NCBI RefSeq assembly: GCF_947487605.1
Contig: NZ_CANKXK010000001.1
Coordinates: 372,001-436,000 of the forward strand
From: an uncultured Algibacter sp.
Lineage (GTDB): Bacteria > Bacteroidota > Bacteroidia > Flavobacteriales > Flavobacteriaceae
DNA length: 64,000 nt
Direction of reading: 5' to 3'
This document shows positions 1-9,870 of the stretch, one piece after another. Made by a program: the position numbers and the translations under genes. Each line of letters opens with the position of its first letter. Position 1 is the stretch's first letter. Below the pieces are notes generated by a model that was not told the origin of the DNA, searched no databases, and saw only the letters and a program-made list of their open reading frames with translations.

Positions 1-560
1 CCTTTTAGTATTAATGATGATTTTAAACCTTTCCATTTATCTGTATTAATGGCATTAGGAATAACAACTATATCTCTATGTAAATGATTAATTAGAGACT
101 TTGTATACTTAGAAACAGCAATAATGTTATCAAACCTTAACAAGGCCTTATCGATAGATGATTTAAGGGTATAAGACTTAAAATTAACTTCTGTGCCATG
201 TACTATAGCCAACGATTTAAAATTTAAAAATAAGCCACAAAATGCCACATTCCAAAGTGAAAATTTTCCTGTAGCAATAGCTACATTTGCGTTCTTTAAT
301 CTTCTAAACGATATTAGCAATCTTTTAAAATAGGTAAAAACTTGTATACGTGAACGGTTAATTCTTATAACTTTAAATGGCAAAGTTTTATCAAACACAT
401 TTTCTTCAACACTATCTTTAGATCTCACATCAGTAATCACTTCAACTTCATAATTTTCTTTAGATAAATACCATGCAAGATTATAAGCATGGTTTCCTAT
501 GCCCCCTGGTTGAGGCGGGAACTCTGAAGCCACAATCGTTATGTTTGTGTTTTTATTCAA
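1..560 (-). CDS. Glycosyltransferase family 4, N-terminal part (cut by window edge)
   Basis: The reverse strand reads without stops from a TTG at 560 to the window edge, about 186 codons. The start reads LNKNTNITIVASEFPPQPGG and is followed by IGNHAYNLAWYLSKENYEVEV, the glycine-rich entry and first Rossmann half of GT4 (GT-B) glycosyltransferases. Further on, AIVHGTEVNF and IAVSKYTKSLINH are typical of the family's N-terminal acceptor domain. The donor-binding C-terminal domain lies outside the window. No ATG is available early, so I choose the TTG that overlaps the TGA stop of the upstream gene (TTGA), as expected for coupled genes. Donor and acceptor sugars cannot be told. Confidence 0.8.
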   Translation of the reverse strand, partial: MNKNTNITIVASEFPPQPGGIGNHAYNLAWYLSKENYEVEVITDVRSKDSVEENVFDKTLPFKVIRINRSRIQVFTYFKRLLISFRRLKNANVAIATGKFSLWNVAFCGLFLNFKSLAIVHGTEVNFKSYTLKSSIDKALLRFDNIIAVSKYTKSLINHLHRDIVVIPNAINTDKWKGLKSSLILK

Positions 561-1888
561 TAAATGATTTTTATAAGAGGTCCTTCATCAATTTTTTTAC
601 TAGCTAATTGCCACGATCTATAAACTTGTACGAATACTAATGGTAAAATTATAAATGAAATTATAACTCCAATAACTAACATTAATCTATTTCTTTTAAA
701 GCGATAAGGTAATATAGATAAGGGTATTGATTTTAATAATTCGTATCTTGATTGCACATTCCCAAAATAAGTCCGGAAAAAATATAAAACACTTGGTATT
801 GGTCTAGGCGCAAACCATTTTTTACTTCTAAACGCATCCCAACTCCCCATTTGCCTTAAACCTCCTGTACTTACTTTTAAATGCAACCTTTCAGCATATG
901 GATTTGAGATATTTAAAAAATTATTTAAAAAAGCACGAAGCCCAAACTCGCCATCTCCCATGCGCTGTTTTTCAAATTGTCTATCAAATAACCCGATACT
1001 CTTAAATACACCTCTTTTTATTAAAACATTACCTGTATCTAACTGATCACTTAATCTAAAAAAAGAATAATTTTCAGGAACTCTAGCACCTTGTTTAGAA
1101 ATTGAAACACCAGAAGAAATTTCAGCATTAAAAAAATCAAGACATTTTATATGATTTTTAATCCAATCTTTTTTAATTCTACTATCATCATCAAAAAATA
1201 AAAGAAAATCTCCTTTAGCTTTTCTAACACCATTATTTCTAGCCAACCACAACGCTTTTTCTTTTTGATGTTCAACGATTAAATCCAAATTAAATGATTT
1301 ATAAAAATGCTTTTTAAAATCATCTGTTTGGTCTATTACAATAACTTCAAAATGTTTGTAATCTTGTTGTTCTAGGTCTTTTAATACATCTTTCAAGTAT
1401 TTATATCTGTTCAAGGTTGGAATAATGACACTTATTTTAGGATTCTGTTTAAGTAATTGAGAATCAAATTCCTTCCACGAATTATATTTTATGGGTTGCT
1501 TTAAATAATCTTTTCTACTAATATGTTTTGTTCTGTAATAGGATCTGAATTCTTTAAAAACATTATTAAAGCTCAAAATGCGAATTATAAAAACATAGAA
1601 TACCCAAGCACTATGAAAATATTTACGAATAAAAATATAATTATCATGTAATGATATCTCATGGAAATTCTCATATTTATCTGCTTTACCTATGTATCCG
1701 AGCTGAATAGCCTGCCAAGATAAATCATAATCTTGAGCTTGTTTAGACAGATAGTTTACATCAGGTTTTAGATAATCTAAAATAGCATCAGGCAGTTTAT
1801 CAATTCTCGGGAAAACTGATTTCCCATCAATTCTAGAACACTGAAAATAATGTGTAGGCTGTAAATATTTTAAAAAAGGAAACAACAT
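557..1888 (-). CDS. Family 2 glycosyltransferase with C-terminal membrane segment
   Basis: The 443-residue protein has a GT-A fold beginning near residue 152 (ISVIIPTLNRYKYLKDVL), with a DDD metal/nucleotide motif at 233-235 and the later GDGEFGLRA stretch typical of GT2. The first 150 residues form an extra domain (QAQDYDLSWQAIQLGYIGKA) that I do not recognise. Near residue 400 a hydrophobic stretch (LVIGVIISFIILPLVFV) is probably a membrane anchor, so the enzyme likely works at the inner face of the inner membrane. It sits directly upstream of the truncated GT4 gene, with start/stop overlap. Substrates unknown. Confidence 0.85.
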   Translation of the reverse strand: MLFPFLKYLQPTHYFQCSRIDGKSVFPRIDKLPDAILDYLKPDVNYLSKQAQDYDLSWQAIQLGYIGKADKYENFHEISLHDNYIFIRKYFHSAWVFYVFIIRILSFNNVFKEFRSYYRTKHISRKDYLKQPIKYNSWKEFDSQLLKQNPKISVIIPTLNRYKYLKDVLKDLEQQDYKHFEVIVIDQTDDFKKHFYKSFNLDLIVEHQKEKALWLARNNGVRKAKGDFLLFFDDDSRIKKDWIKNHIKCLDFFNAEISSGVSISKQGARVPENYSFFRLSDQLDTGNVLIKRGVFKSIGLFDRQFEKQRMGDGEFGLRAFLNNFLNISNPYAERLHLKVSTGGLRQMGSWDAFRSKKWFAPRPIPSVLYFFRTYFGNVQSRYELLKSIPLSILPYRFKRNRLMLVIGVIISFIILPLVFVQVYRSWQLASKKIDEGPLIKIIY

Positions 1889-1938
1889 ATTAAAATAGTG
1901 ATTTTATAAAACACGTATATGATTATAATTATTTTCCA

Positions 1939-3015
1939 TTAGTCTTTCAATAGAATACTTTTTATTTTTAAATAAATTTTATCCTTGTTAAAGTTATCGG
2001 TATATAATTTCTTAAAACGACTCCTATGGATATTATTCCCTTCAAAATAAGGAAACAATTTATCTGCCAGAGAGTCAACAGATTCAGGATTAAAAGTCAT
2101 TTTTTCCAATAGTTCTTTATTATTATCAATAAATGTCAATGCGCCAAATCGAGACGACACTAATACTGGAATTCCTAAAGCCAATGCCTCAATTAATACT
2201 AACCCAAAGGCTTCATGTAAACTTGGTAAAACAATAACATCCATGTTTTTATAAAAATTCTTCATTTCTTCAGGAGATAGCATTCCTATAAAAGAAACCT
2301 TATCCAGAAGTTTTGAATCGGAAACCAATTTATTTAAACTATATTTATTGTGACCACTACCAACAAAATATAAATGAAACTTACAATCATGCAATTCTTC
2401 TATTTTTGATAAAGCTTGAATTACAATTTTTTGATTTTTATTAGCTGTTAATCTACCAGGGCAACCGATTTTTAAATAATTTGAGTCTTTACAAAACCTT
2501 GATTGGGCTACCTCTTCTTTCTGTTGTATTATATTTGTCCAGAAAGGTACAACTTCAAGATTATGTTTTGGTACTTTATAAACTTCATTTAACTGCTCCT
2601 TTGTAATAAACGAATTTGCAATAACGGTATCTGCAAGTTTTAGAAATAGTTTTTTTATAAAAATATTTTTAAATGACGGATTCATTTGTTCATTTAAGGA
2701 ATGAAACCACGTAATATTTTTTTTAACGCCTAATAATTTACCGAAAAGTAACGCAGGATTTGAGTAACTAAAGTTTGAAATAATAACATCAGGCTTATTT
2801 TTTTTTATAATAGCATAAACATTATAATAATTGGTGAAATAGCCTTTCTTTATTTTTACAATTACTTTTACATGATCTATAACGCGTTCACTTTCTGAAG
2901 CTTTCCATGAAAAACAAATCACTTCATGACCTTCTTGAGTTAACTTTACAGAAAGCTCATGAAAGAAACTAGACAGGTATCCTTGATTATAAGTATAAAA
3001 TAAGACGATTTTCAA
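1939..3015 (-). CDS. Family 4 glycosyltransferase
   Basis: 358 residues, GT-B fold. The N-terminal half has ISNFSYSNPALLFGKLLGVK and ITWFHSLNEQ. The donor-binding half begins near 180 with IGCPGRLTANKNQKIVIQAL and contains the retaining GT4 signature HEAFGLVLIEALALGIPVL, holding the paired glutamates that contact the nucleotide sugar. There is no signal peptide, so it is cytosolic or peripheral. It is spaced 50 bases from the GT2 gene downstream and 16 bases from the FkbM methyltransferase upstream, consistent with one transcript. Confidence 0.88.
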   Translation of the reverse strand: MKIVLFYTYNQGYLSSFFHELSVKLTQEGHEVICFSWKASESERVIDHVKVIVKIKKGYFTNYYNVYAIIKKNKPDVIISNFSYSNPALLFGKLLGVKKNITWFHSLNEQMNPSFKNIFIKKLFLKLADTVIANSFITKEQLNEVYKVPKHNLEVVPFWTNIIQQKEEVAQSRFCKDSNYLKIGCPGRLTANKNQKIVIQALSKIEELHDCKFHLYFVGSGHNKYSLNKLVSDSKLLDKVSFIGMLSPEEMKNFYKNMDVIVLPSLHEAFGLVLIEALALGIPVLVSSRFGALTFIDNNKELLEKMTFNPESVDSLADKLFPYFEGNNIHRSRFKKLYTDNFNKDKIYLKIKSILLKD

Positions 3016-3031
3016 TGATTTTTGTTTATAA

Positions 3032-3880
3032 TTAGTGATTTCTACATAAGATCATTATATTTCCTTCTAATATATCTGTAGGCTTAATTTCTTCCAAATC
3101 TATTTGTTTGGTTCTATGAGATTTGACCTTCTCTAATTTAAATCCATAGTAGGTTAAAAACTTCAAAACATCCTTATAATCTGTATCATAATATTTCAAT
3201 AATTGAGACACATGTATTTCTATAAGCAAGATTAATTTATTACTTTTTAACGTATTGGTCATTCCTTTCAATATTTTAAACTCTGCTCCTTCAACATCTA
3301 TTTTTATAAAGTTTGGAATAATATTTTCTTGACCAATATATTCATCAATGGTTAAGCTCGCTACTTTTATTTGCTCTTTATTTTTGAAAGATTCTATTCG
3401 AATACCTGGATTAGGAAATTTTAAATCTGGTATAGATACATTTCCACATAAATCAGAAACCGCTATATTATGAACTTTAACATTTTTTAATTTATTTAAT
3501 TCAATATTTTTATTGATTAAGTCGATACAATTAAAATCTACTTCAAAAACGCATACCTTTCCATTTTTAGATAATATACCTGCAACACATGAAAAATAAC
3601 CTAAATGTCCACCAATATCAAATACATTAGCATCTTCATCTACATTATCAATAAAAATTTTTGTAGCTCCTGGCTCATGTACATAACCATTTCCAAATCT
3701 TGGGAAAAACCATGATTTAGAATAATTATCCTTTGTATTAAACTTAAGTTTAACACCTTCAAAGTCCATACTACAAAAATCAAAATTCGCATATTTCTCT
3801 CGCTTTTTCTTAATATAGTAATTATATAAAGGGGCATACAAGCCTATTGGTTTCAAAATTGACTTTATCATTTTTTTCAT
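3032..3880 (-). CDS. FkbM family SAM-dependent methyltransferase
   Basis: 282 residues. SAM-binding motif I is VFDIGGHLGYFSCVAG near residue 87, followed by the acidic ribose-binding end VCVFEVD. The FkbM hallmark IPNFIKIDVEGAEFKILKGM lies near 190. FkbM proteins are O-methyltransferases; those in polysaccharide loci are thought to methylate hydroxyls of sugar residues. The first 30 residues are basic and hydrophobic (IKSILKPIGLYAPLYNYYIKKKREK). It lies between a GT4 gene and a sulfotransferase gene. The acceptor is unknown. Confidence 0.85.
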   Translation of the reverse strand: MKKMIKSILKPIGLYAPLYNYYIKKKREKYANFDFCSMDFEGVKLKFNTKDNYSKSWFFPRFGNGYVHEPGATKIFIDNVDEDANVFDIGGHLGYFSCVAGILSKNGKVCVFEVDFNCIDLINKNIELNKLKNVKVHNIAVSDLCGNVSIPDLKFPNPGIRIESFKNKEQIKVASLTIDEYIGQENIIPNFIKIDVEGAEFKILKGMTNTLKSNKLILLIEIHVSQLLKYYDTDYKDVLKFLTYYGFKLEKVKSHRTKQIDLEEIKPTDILEGNIMILCRNH

Positions 3881-3899
3881 AAAAATCTAAAGTTTATTA

Positions 3900-4517
3900 T
3901 TAGTACCCTTTTTTATAATTCCAATATAGAGAACGTATATCTCTGTATAATTTATAGTTTGGTAGTTTTCTTTTTTTATTATTTCTAGCATGAGGAAACG
4001 CATCTTGAGGTATCTCGTCTAAATTTAAAAAGCCACATAAGGTCTCGTAATCAAAATTTTCTTCCATTTTCATAATTAAAAAATTAGGATTGTTTTTAAA
4101 AAACTCTAAAATCGCTTCATTAGTCTGCTCATAAACTTCTTTATAGCGGTACTCATAGCCTTCTGCACATGGCACGTCATAAATCTTTTTATGCAATGGT
4201 ATTCTAATACTTGCAAAGTAAGTCACCACACTTCTAAGCCATTTATTGGTATCTCTAATGGTTAGTATATACTTTGCATCTGGATAAAGGTCGTAAAGTT
4301 CTTTATAAAATAAAGGCCAAGGCATATCCTGCGCTGCATCCCAAGAATCTAGCGATTTTTTTATATATGCTTTTAAATCTTCAGTATTAGTGTATTTCAT
4401 TAAATTTTTATCACCTCCATAAACACGATATCCTAAAAACTGCAATGCATGCTCTAAAGAGGTAGTTCCAGTTTTCTGAAATCCAATTACAAATACTTTT
4501 TCTTTATTAGCAGACAA
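3900..4517 (-). CDS. Sulfotransferase family protein
   Basis: 205 residues. The 5'-phosphosulfate-binding loop of PAPS-dependent sulfotransferases is at 11-20 (IGFQKTGTTS), and the 3'-phosphate-binding region is YILTIRDTNKWLRSVV near 82-97. This arrangement is typical of the short bacterial sulfotransferases related to the Sulfotransfer_4 group. It would transfer sulfate from PAPS to a hydroxyl, presumably on the glycan made by this locus. It is the first of four sulfotransferase genes in the cluster. 15 bases separate it from the next gene downstream. Confidence 0.8.
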   Translation of the reverse strand: MSANKEKVFVIGFQKTGTTSLEHALQFLGYRVYGGDKNLMKYTNTEDLKAYIKKSLDSWDAAQDMPWPLFYKELYDLYPDAKYILTIRDTNKWLRSVVTYFASIRIPLHKKIYDVPCAEGYEYRYKEVYEQTNEAILEFFKNNPNFLIMKMEENFDYETLCGFLNLDEIPQDAFPHARNNKKRKLPNYKLYRDIRSLYWNYKKGY

Positions 4518-4532
4518 GTTAGTTACTTTTGA

Positions 4533-5264
4533 TTATTTATAAGCTACCGCCACTAAATGCGCTGTGCCTTTTGATTTATTATGTACGTTATAAGACTGAA
4601 TTCTATTTACTAGATTACCTAATAAAGATTTAAATAATGAAATAGGTTTTTGTTTTTTAAAACTTTTTAAGCCCCACAATCTATATTTACCTGTTTTAAC
4701 GGCATATTTAACTTCTACCTTTTTAAAGTATTTTTCTAGAAGCTTTTTAAGTTCTTCTTTTGTATAATGTCTAACATGATCTGGGTTTTTATTTGGCCCT
4801 TCATTTTTTATAAAATCACCATTAGGTGTAGTAAAATAGGCCCAACCATCATTTTTAATGGCTTTTGATATGTTTTTTACAAACAAATCATCTTCCCTAA
4901 CATGCTCTATAACCTCAACGCTAACTATAGCATTATAAGTGCCATTTTTAATAGTTGACTGAGTCATATCTTCAATAATAACATCTTTGATATTACTACG
5001 CTTTTTTTTAATTGACCTTAAAATATCTTCAGTAAAACCAAGATTCAATTGTTCTTGGGTTTCACTTTCTTGGGGTATGTCTTGTAATGTAATATGGGCG
5101 TTAAGATTAATGGTATATGGAGACTTTCTACCACCAACATCGAGAATCTTAAGTTTTTCCTTATTAGAACGCCTTATTAGGCTTTTAATATCATTCCTTA
5201 CTGTTATTAAAATTACGGGCATTACTGGATAAGTTATCCAACGAAAAAATTCGTACTTGGTCAT
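4533..5264 (-). CDS. Class I SAM-dependent methyltransferase
   Basis: 243 residues with a type-11 methyltransferase fold. Motif I is KILDVGGRKSPY near residue 40, and the post-I/II region AIVSVEVIEHVREDDLFVKN is followed by GWAYFTTPNGDF near 155. The motif I glycines are slightly atypical (DVGGRKS), as in several glycan-locus methyltransferases. The N-terminal stretch (RWITYPVMPVILITV) is hydrophobic and may be peripheral to the membrane. It sits between a sulfotransferase and a GT4 gene, so a sugar or lipid-linked sugar is the probable acceptor, but nothing in the sequence fixes it. Confidence 0.78.
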   Translation of the reverse strand: MTKYEFFRWITYPVMPVILITVRNDIKSLIRRSNKEKLKILDVGGRKSPYTINLNAHITLQDIPQESETQEQLNLGFTEDILRSIKKKRSNIKDVIIEDMTQSTIKNGTYNAIVSVEVIEHVREDDLFVKNISKAIKNDGWAYFTTPNGDFIKNEGPNKNPDHVRHYTKEELKKLLEKYFKKVEVKYAVKTGKYRLWGLKSFKKQKPISLFKSLLGNLVNRIQSYNVHNKSKGTAHLVAVAYK

Positions 5265-5331
5265 TTAAATTATTAATATTTAATTAATACAATAATAAAG
5301 ATTTAAAATGGAAACAACTTTAATCAATCTT

Positions 5332-6525
5332 TTATTTATAAAACTCTACAAACTCTCGATTTTGCTTTTCTAAATTAAATTTTTGATTGACTCGCTGAAT
5401 AGCATTTTTTCTTATAGCTTCTTTTTCAACTAAAGGCAAATGATATACATCCATTATTTTTTTAGCAAGTGCCATGGGATTTCTTTTATTAATAACCCAA
5501 CCCGTTTGGTTATTAATAACATTCTCTGGCAGACCTTCAGCATTTGATACTATACACAATAAGCCCATAGCTTGAGCCTCTAATACGGCATTGCAAAAGC
5601 CTTCTTGTATACTATACTGCAAATAAATATCTGTATGCTGTAAATGTGCTTTAACCTCATCATGATTAAGTTGACCTTTAAACGCTACATTGTTAATGAC
5701 ACCTAACTGATGAGCTGCAAAAATAAGACGCTCTCGTTCCTCACCTTCACCTATTATAGTAAATTTAAAATCGATGCCTTGTTGTTTTAATATAGATAGT
5801 GCTTCTAAAGTGTATTCTAAACCCTTTTTCCAGTGCAAGCGCGCTACTGTGGTTAATCTTAAATTTTCATCAGGTTTAAAAGCACTACTGCTTTTAAAAA
5901 AATCAATATTAATAGCAGGCGTTATAACTTGAATGTACTTTTTATCAACCTGATAGCCTATTAGTGTTTGTTTCATTTCTTCAGATAGCACATGATATTT
6001 TATAGCTTTTGTAAATAATAAATCATAACAATTGTTATGTTTTAAAGGGGTTATATATAGGTCTGACCCCCTAAAGCTTACAGCCATTTTAGCTCCAATT
6101 GCAGATGCTACATTTTCTCTTTTAATAGCATTCATACCAAAGCCAAAATGTAACCAATCTATTTTTTTTGTAAAGTAAAACTGATTAAGAATTATATTTT
6201 TTATTCTATTAGCAAATGAAATACCATCTTGTTTATCTAAATAGTAAAGACTAATAGCTTTTTTAGGATTAAATAAAAATGCCTTAACCAATGTACTAAA
6301 ACCGCTCAATATAGTTTTTATAGTATTTTGATAACGTTTAGGCGCATAAACAACTTCGCATTTGTGATTATAATCATTTAAGCATTTATAATCTACAAAT
6401 AAAATGACGCGATAATTGCTTTTTTGCAGCCCAGAAATTTTGTTTTTAAAAAATGTTTCAGAATACTTCGGAACATAAGACAAAGCTATACCTATAGCAT
6501 TAATATGTGATTTCTTTTCTTTCAA
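5332..6525 (-). CDS. Family 4 glycosyltransferase (WcaL/colanic-acid type)
   Basis: 397 residues, GT-B fold. It has KKIDWLHFGFGMNAI and MAVSFRGSDLYI in the N-terminal half, then TTVARLHWKKGLEYTLEAL at the start of the donor domain and QEGFCNAVLEAQAMGLLCIV with the EX7E motif. The SFRGSD and LHWKKG motifs are shared with amylovoran/colanic-acid type transferases. The adjacent gene at 6527-7696 has the same HWKKG motif and SLRGAH at the corresponding place, so the two are probably paralogues from a local duplication. They are one base apart. Confidence 0.87.
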   Translation of the reverse strand: MKEKKSHINAIGIALSYVPKYSETFFKNKISGLQKSNYRVILFVDYKCLNDYNHKCEVVYAPKRYQNTIKTILSGFSTLVKAFLFNPKKAISLYYLDKQDGISFANRIKNIILNQFYFTKKIDWLHFGFGMNAIKRENVASAIGAKMAVSFRGSDLYITPLKHNNCYDLLFTKAIKYHVLSEEMKQTLIGYQVDKKYIQVITPAINIDFFKSSSAFKPDENLRLTTVARLHWKKGLEYTLEALSILKQQGIDFKFTIIGEGEERERLIFAAHQLGVINNVAFKGQLNHDEVKAHLQHTDIYLQYSIQEGFCNAVLEAQAMGLLCIVSNAEGLPENVINNQTGWVINKRNPMALAKKIMDVYHLPLVEKEAIRKNAIQRVNQKFNLEKQNREFVEFYK

Positions 6526-6526
6526 A

Positions 6527-7696
6527 TCAACTAAATAATTTAGTGTATATATTCATCATATTATCAACCATTAATTGCTCATTATGGTTTTTATTAATTG
6601 TCTCAAGTGCATTTTTTACAATATTTTCTTTATCATCATTAGCTAGTGTTATTACATATTCAATAGTTTTGGCTATTGCTTCAGGATCTCGAATTGGGAC
6701 TAAAAATCCATTATAATTATTGGTAATCACTTCATTCATTCCGCCACAATCGGTAGTTACCACTAATGTTTTCAACGCCATAGCCTCCAGAACTACATTG
6801 GCTATTCCTTCTTCAACACTAGGCAGTAATAATAAGTCTGATGATTGCATTTGATTAACTACGTCTTTAAATGCTAACTGATTTAGTAATGTTATATTTT
6901 CTTCTAATCCTAAATCCTTAATTTGATAGGCTAGCTCAATATTTTTTTTTCCACCCACTATCACATATTTAAACTCAATATTTTTATCTTTTAATATTTT
7001 AATAGCATTTAAAGCATAATTATATCCTTTTTTCCAATGTGGTCTACCTATGGATACTATTCTGAAAACGTTATTTTGCTTTTCATATTTATTAATGAAA
7101 GTATCTAAACTAATGCCACTATAAACCACGTTTATCTTTTCCTTTGGGGCATCATATTTTTGTGCTTCAAGGCTAATTGCTTTAGAGACTGCATGAAAGG
7201 CATCAACTTTTGGAAAATTAGTTTTATATATATTAGTTAATCTTTTATCTGCCAACGGAGAGTAATTAATATGAGCACCCCGAAGACTTAGAACCAGTTT
7301 TATACCAAACTCTTTTACCCATAACCATTCATCAATACCTTTTGCCCATTGCAAATGAAAAACATCGGGGCTATAATATAAAACTGGATAATACTTTACT
7401 CTAGCAATTAGAGGTTTATTTGATTTGTCTTTTAACATCTTATCTAATTTTGATTTGTCTTTATTCTTAAACAAGAATAATAAAACACTAAACTTTAAAA
7501 GATGCCATACTTTACTGATTTTAGTATTTCGATATCCAAAAATTGAAACATTTTTCTCATACCCCATCTTGCTTTTTATGAACCCAAATAGATAAATTTG
7601 AACCCCTTTATTAGCTAACCCCTTAATTAAGCGTTCTATAAAAGTAGTACTCGGAATATCTCCAGAATAAATGGCTATTTTAATTTTCTTGCTCAA
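6527..7696 (-). CDS. Family 4 glycosyltransferase
   Basis: 389 residues. The N-terminal domain contains VFHLQWAKGIDEWLW and LVLSLRGAHINYSP; the C-terminal donor domain begins with IVSIGRPHWKKGYNYALNAI and carries EEGIANVVLEAMALKTLVV followed by GGMNEVI. These are the standard GT4 elements. It is probably a paralogue of the downstream transferase at 5332-6525. Spacing to both neighbours is 1 to 10 bases, consistent with one operon. Confidence 0.87.
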   Translation of the reverse strand: MSKKIKIAIYSGDIPSTTFIERLIKGLANKGVQIYLFGFIKSKMGYEKNVSIFGYRNTKISKVWHLLKFSVLLFLFKNKDKSKLDKMLKDKSNKPLIARVKYYPVLYYSPDVFHLQWAKGIDEWLWVKEFGIKLVLSLRGAHINYSPLADKRLTNIYKTNFPKVDAFHAVSKAISLEAQKYDAPKEKINVVYSGISLDTFINKYEKQNNVFRIVSIGRPHWKKGYNYALNAIKILKDKNIEFKYVIVGGKKNIELAYQIKDLGLEENITLLNQLAFKDVVNQMQSSDLLLLPSVEEGIANVVLEAMALKTLVVTTDCGGMNEVITNNYNGFLVPIRDPEAIAKTIEYVITLANDDKENIVKNALETINKNHNEQLMVDNMMNIYTKLFS

Positions 7697-7706
7697 TAAT
7701 TTTATC

Positions 7707-8816
7707 TCAATTTTGTGAAACTATTTCTTTATAAAGATTTGTATGCGATTTGATAAAACTTTCTATAGAATAGGTTGTTTCTACTCGAGTTCTCATTTCT
7801 TTTTCTAATTGAATGTACTCTTCAGTACTCATATCAAAAATATTTAAAATACAATCTTTTAAGCTCTTAACATTATTTGGCTCAAATAAACAATTCGAAA
7901 AAGGATGTAATATGTCTTTAACACCACTAACATTTGATCCAATTACAATTTTTCCTGAAGCCATAGCTTCTAACGGAGCTACAGGAAGCCCCTCCCCTAA
8001 TTCCAACGTTGGAATAACAAACACATCGGCAATGGCATGATAAGGTCTCACATCTGCCTTCTTTCCTAAAAATTGAATAGAAGAAAGACCTTGAGTCATT
8101 TCCTTTAACGAATTGGCATAGTCGCCTTTGTCACTTCCAACGATAAGCAGTTTTATATTAGGTTTATCTAATACAATAACCGCATTTATTAACACTTCTA
8201 TGCCTTTAACAGGGATTAAATTCACTACCGAAACAATAACAAAGTCATTTAGGTTAATATTGAGTTTTTTTAAAAGTGCTTTATCTCGTTTTATTCTAGG
8301 AGTATAAAAATTTGTATCAACTCCCAAAGGAATCTCATCAACCTTTTCAAGAGTTTTCCCAGAATAAAACGATTTCATATCAGAATTAATCGTAATAATT
8401 CTAGAACTTAAAGCCGTTTTCCATCGCCAAGCTTTATTACCCCAACCCATAGATTTTTTGGTATAAAGAAATGGAACACCTGCTAATTTTGCTGCTAGCG
8501 GTTCAGAAAAATTAGAACTCCAATGCCATGAATGTATAATATCAAATTTATTATTTCTAAAAAAATGAATGGTTTTAATAAGCCGAAATGGGAACGTAAT
8601 AAAAGGCCGATAATTAATAGCAAAAGGGAATAAGTGAATTTTTACATTCAACTTTTCAACCTCCTTAAAAAAAGCACCTCGATTATGATAACAGCAAATT
8701 TCAGGATTAAAAAATCTTCGGTCTAAATTTTTTACCAAATCATAGACTACTTTACCACTTCCAGCTGTATCGAAATTAGGAATCGTAAATAATATTTTGA
8801 TTTTTTTTTGAATCAT
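7707..8816 (-). CDS. Family 4 glycosyltransferase
   Basis: 369 residues. The entry motif is LFTIPNFDTAGSGKVVYDLV near residue 9, followed by FDIIHSWHWSSNF in the acceptor domain. The donor domain begins VIVSVVNLIPVKGIEVLINA, and LGEGLPVAPLEAMASGKIVI carries the EX7E pair. No membrane segment or signal peptide. 128 bases without a gene separate it from the methyltransferase upstream. Confidence 0.87.
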   Translation of the reverse strand: MIQKKIKILFTIPNFDTAGSGKVVYDLVKNLDRRFFNPEICCYHNRGAFFKEVEKLNVKIHLFPFAINYRPFITFPFRLIKTIHFFRNNKFDIIHSWHWSSNFSEPLAAKLAGVPFLYTKKSMGWGNKAWRWKTALSSRIITINSDMKSFYSGKTLEKVDEIPLGVDTNFYTPRIKRDKALLKKLNINLNDFVIVSVVNLIPVKGIEVLINAVIVLDKPNIKLLIVGSDKGDYANSLKEMTQGLSSIQFLGKKADVRPYHAIADVFVIPTLELGEGLPVAPLEAMASGKIVIGSNVSGVKDILHPFSNCLFEPNNVKSLKDCILNIFDMSTEEYIQLEKEMRTRVETTYSIESFIKSHTNLYKEIVSQN

Positions 8817-8944
8817 TTCACCTAAGGCTTGGAAAATTGTAATTTGATATATTAATTAACCAATGTTTTCTTCAGTTTTTTTTATGACAGAAACATTATA
8901 TTTTATTCAATTGGACAATGTTTGTGCGTTTTGATACTTAAAAA

Positions 8945-9715
8945 TTATTTTTTACAATGATAAATTAATTCTGATTCTAATAAACCATATTTAAATATAT
9001 TATTCTTGCTTAAAGTAGAAATAAAATGATCTACATTAACAGTGAACCCGCAACTTTCTAGTCTTTCTTTATAATCCTTTCCATAATATCTAACATGATC
9101 CGGGTGACCATATTCTTGTAGTCTTTCTTCTCGCGAATTAATATTAGGATCTTCATAGGTTTTATCTCTTTTATAATCAATAGGAACCTGCAAAATAGCA
9201 TCACCTTTTTTTGATAAAACTCGGTACAATTCAGACATAGCTAAACGGTCATTTGGGATATGTTCTAAAACATGGGAACATATTATGAAATCAAATGAAT
9301 TATCTTCAAAAGGAATTTTTGTTATATCGGCTTTAGTGATTTTCGTTTTTCCATTGTATTCCTTTGGAAATAAGTCACAAGCAGTATATTCAATTCCATT
9401 GTTTTCAGAAAAAATATTATAAAACATTTTCTCTGGTGCGAAATGCAATAATCGAATTTTATCTTTTGAATTATTATTAAAAAAATTAAATTTTTCGTTT
9501 AGATATAAAAATATAAGGCGATGTCTTTCTAAAGAGCCACAATTGTGACATTTTCTACTTTCTCTTTGTGAAGTACCAAAAGGAGCAAATTTTTTAAATG
9601 AAGAATTACAGATAGGACATAACACAGAATTTCCTTTATACCTTTTATAAGCTCTATATGCTCTATATTTGTTTACTACTATTCGAGGTAATATTGATTT
9701 AATTAATTCTTTCAT
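8945..9715 (-). CDS. SAM-dependent methyltransferase with N-terminal zinc ribbon
   Basis: 256 residues. Near the N-terminus CPIC (Cys33, Cys36) and CHNC (Cys56, Cys59) form a four-cysteine zinc ribbon, followed by GSLERHRLIFLYL. The methyltransferase domain follows: RLLHFAPEKMFYNIF, then FDFIICSHVLEHIPNDRLAM near 140 and a motif III-like KGDAILQVPID. This zinc-ribbon/methyltransferase arrangement recurs in polysaccharide loci of Bacteroidota and cyanobacteria; the role of the ribbon is unknown to me. Non-coding stretches of 128 and 155 bases flank the gene. Confidence 0.8.
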   Translation of the reverse strand: MKELIKSILPRIVVNKYRAYRAYKRYKGNSVLCPICNSSFKKFAPFGTSQRESRKCHNCGSLERHRLIFLYLNEKFNFFNNNSKDKIRLLHFAPEKMFYNIFSENNGIEYTACDLFPKEYNGKTKITKADITKIPFEDNSFDFIICSHVLEHIPNDRLAMSELYRVLSKKGDAILQVPIDYKRDKTYEDPNINSREERLQEYGHPDHVRYYGKDYKERLESCGFTVNVDHFISTLSKNNIFKYGLLESELIYHCKK

Positions 9716-9870
9716 TGAATTTTAGGGGCTTTCATTTTCGTTATGGTTAACAATGGTATAAATATATGATTAATTTAAATTAAGAAATGCTGTCTTGTTA
9801 CCGAATAATTGATCGTCTATAATTAAAGATGTACGAGATTATACAATCCTGAAAAAACCTATTCTCCCAA

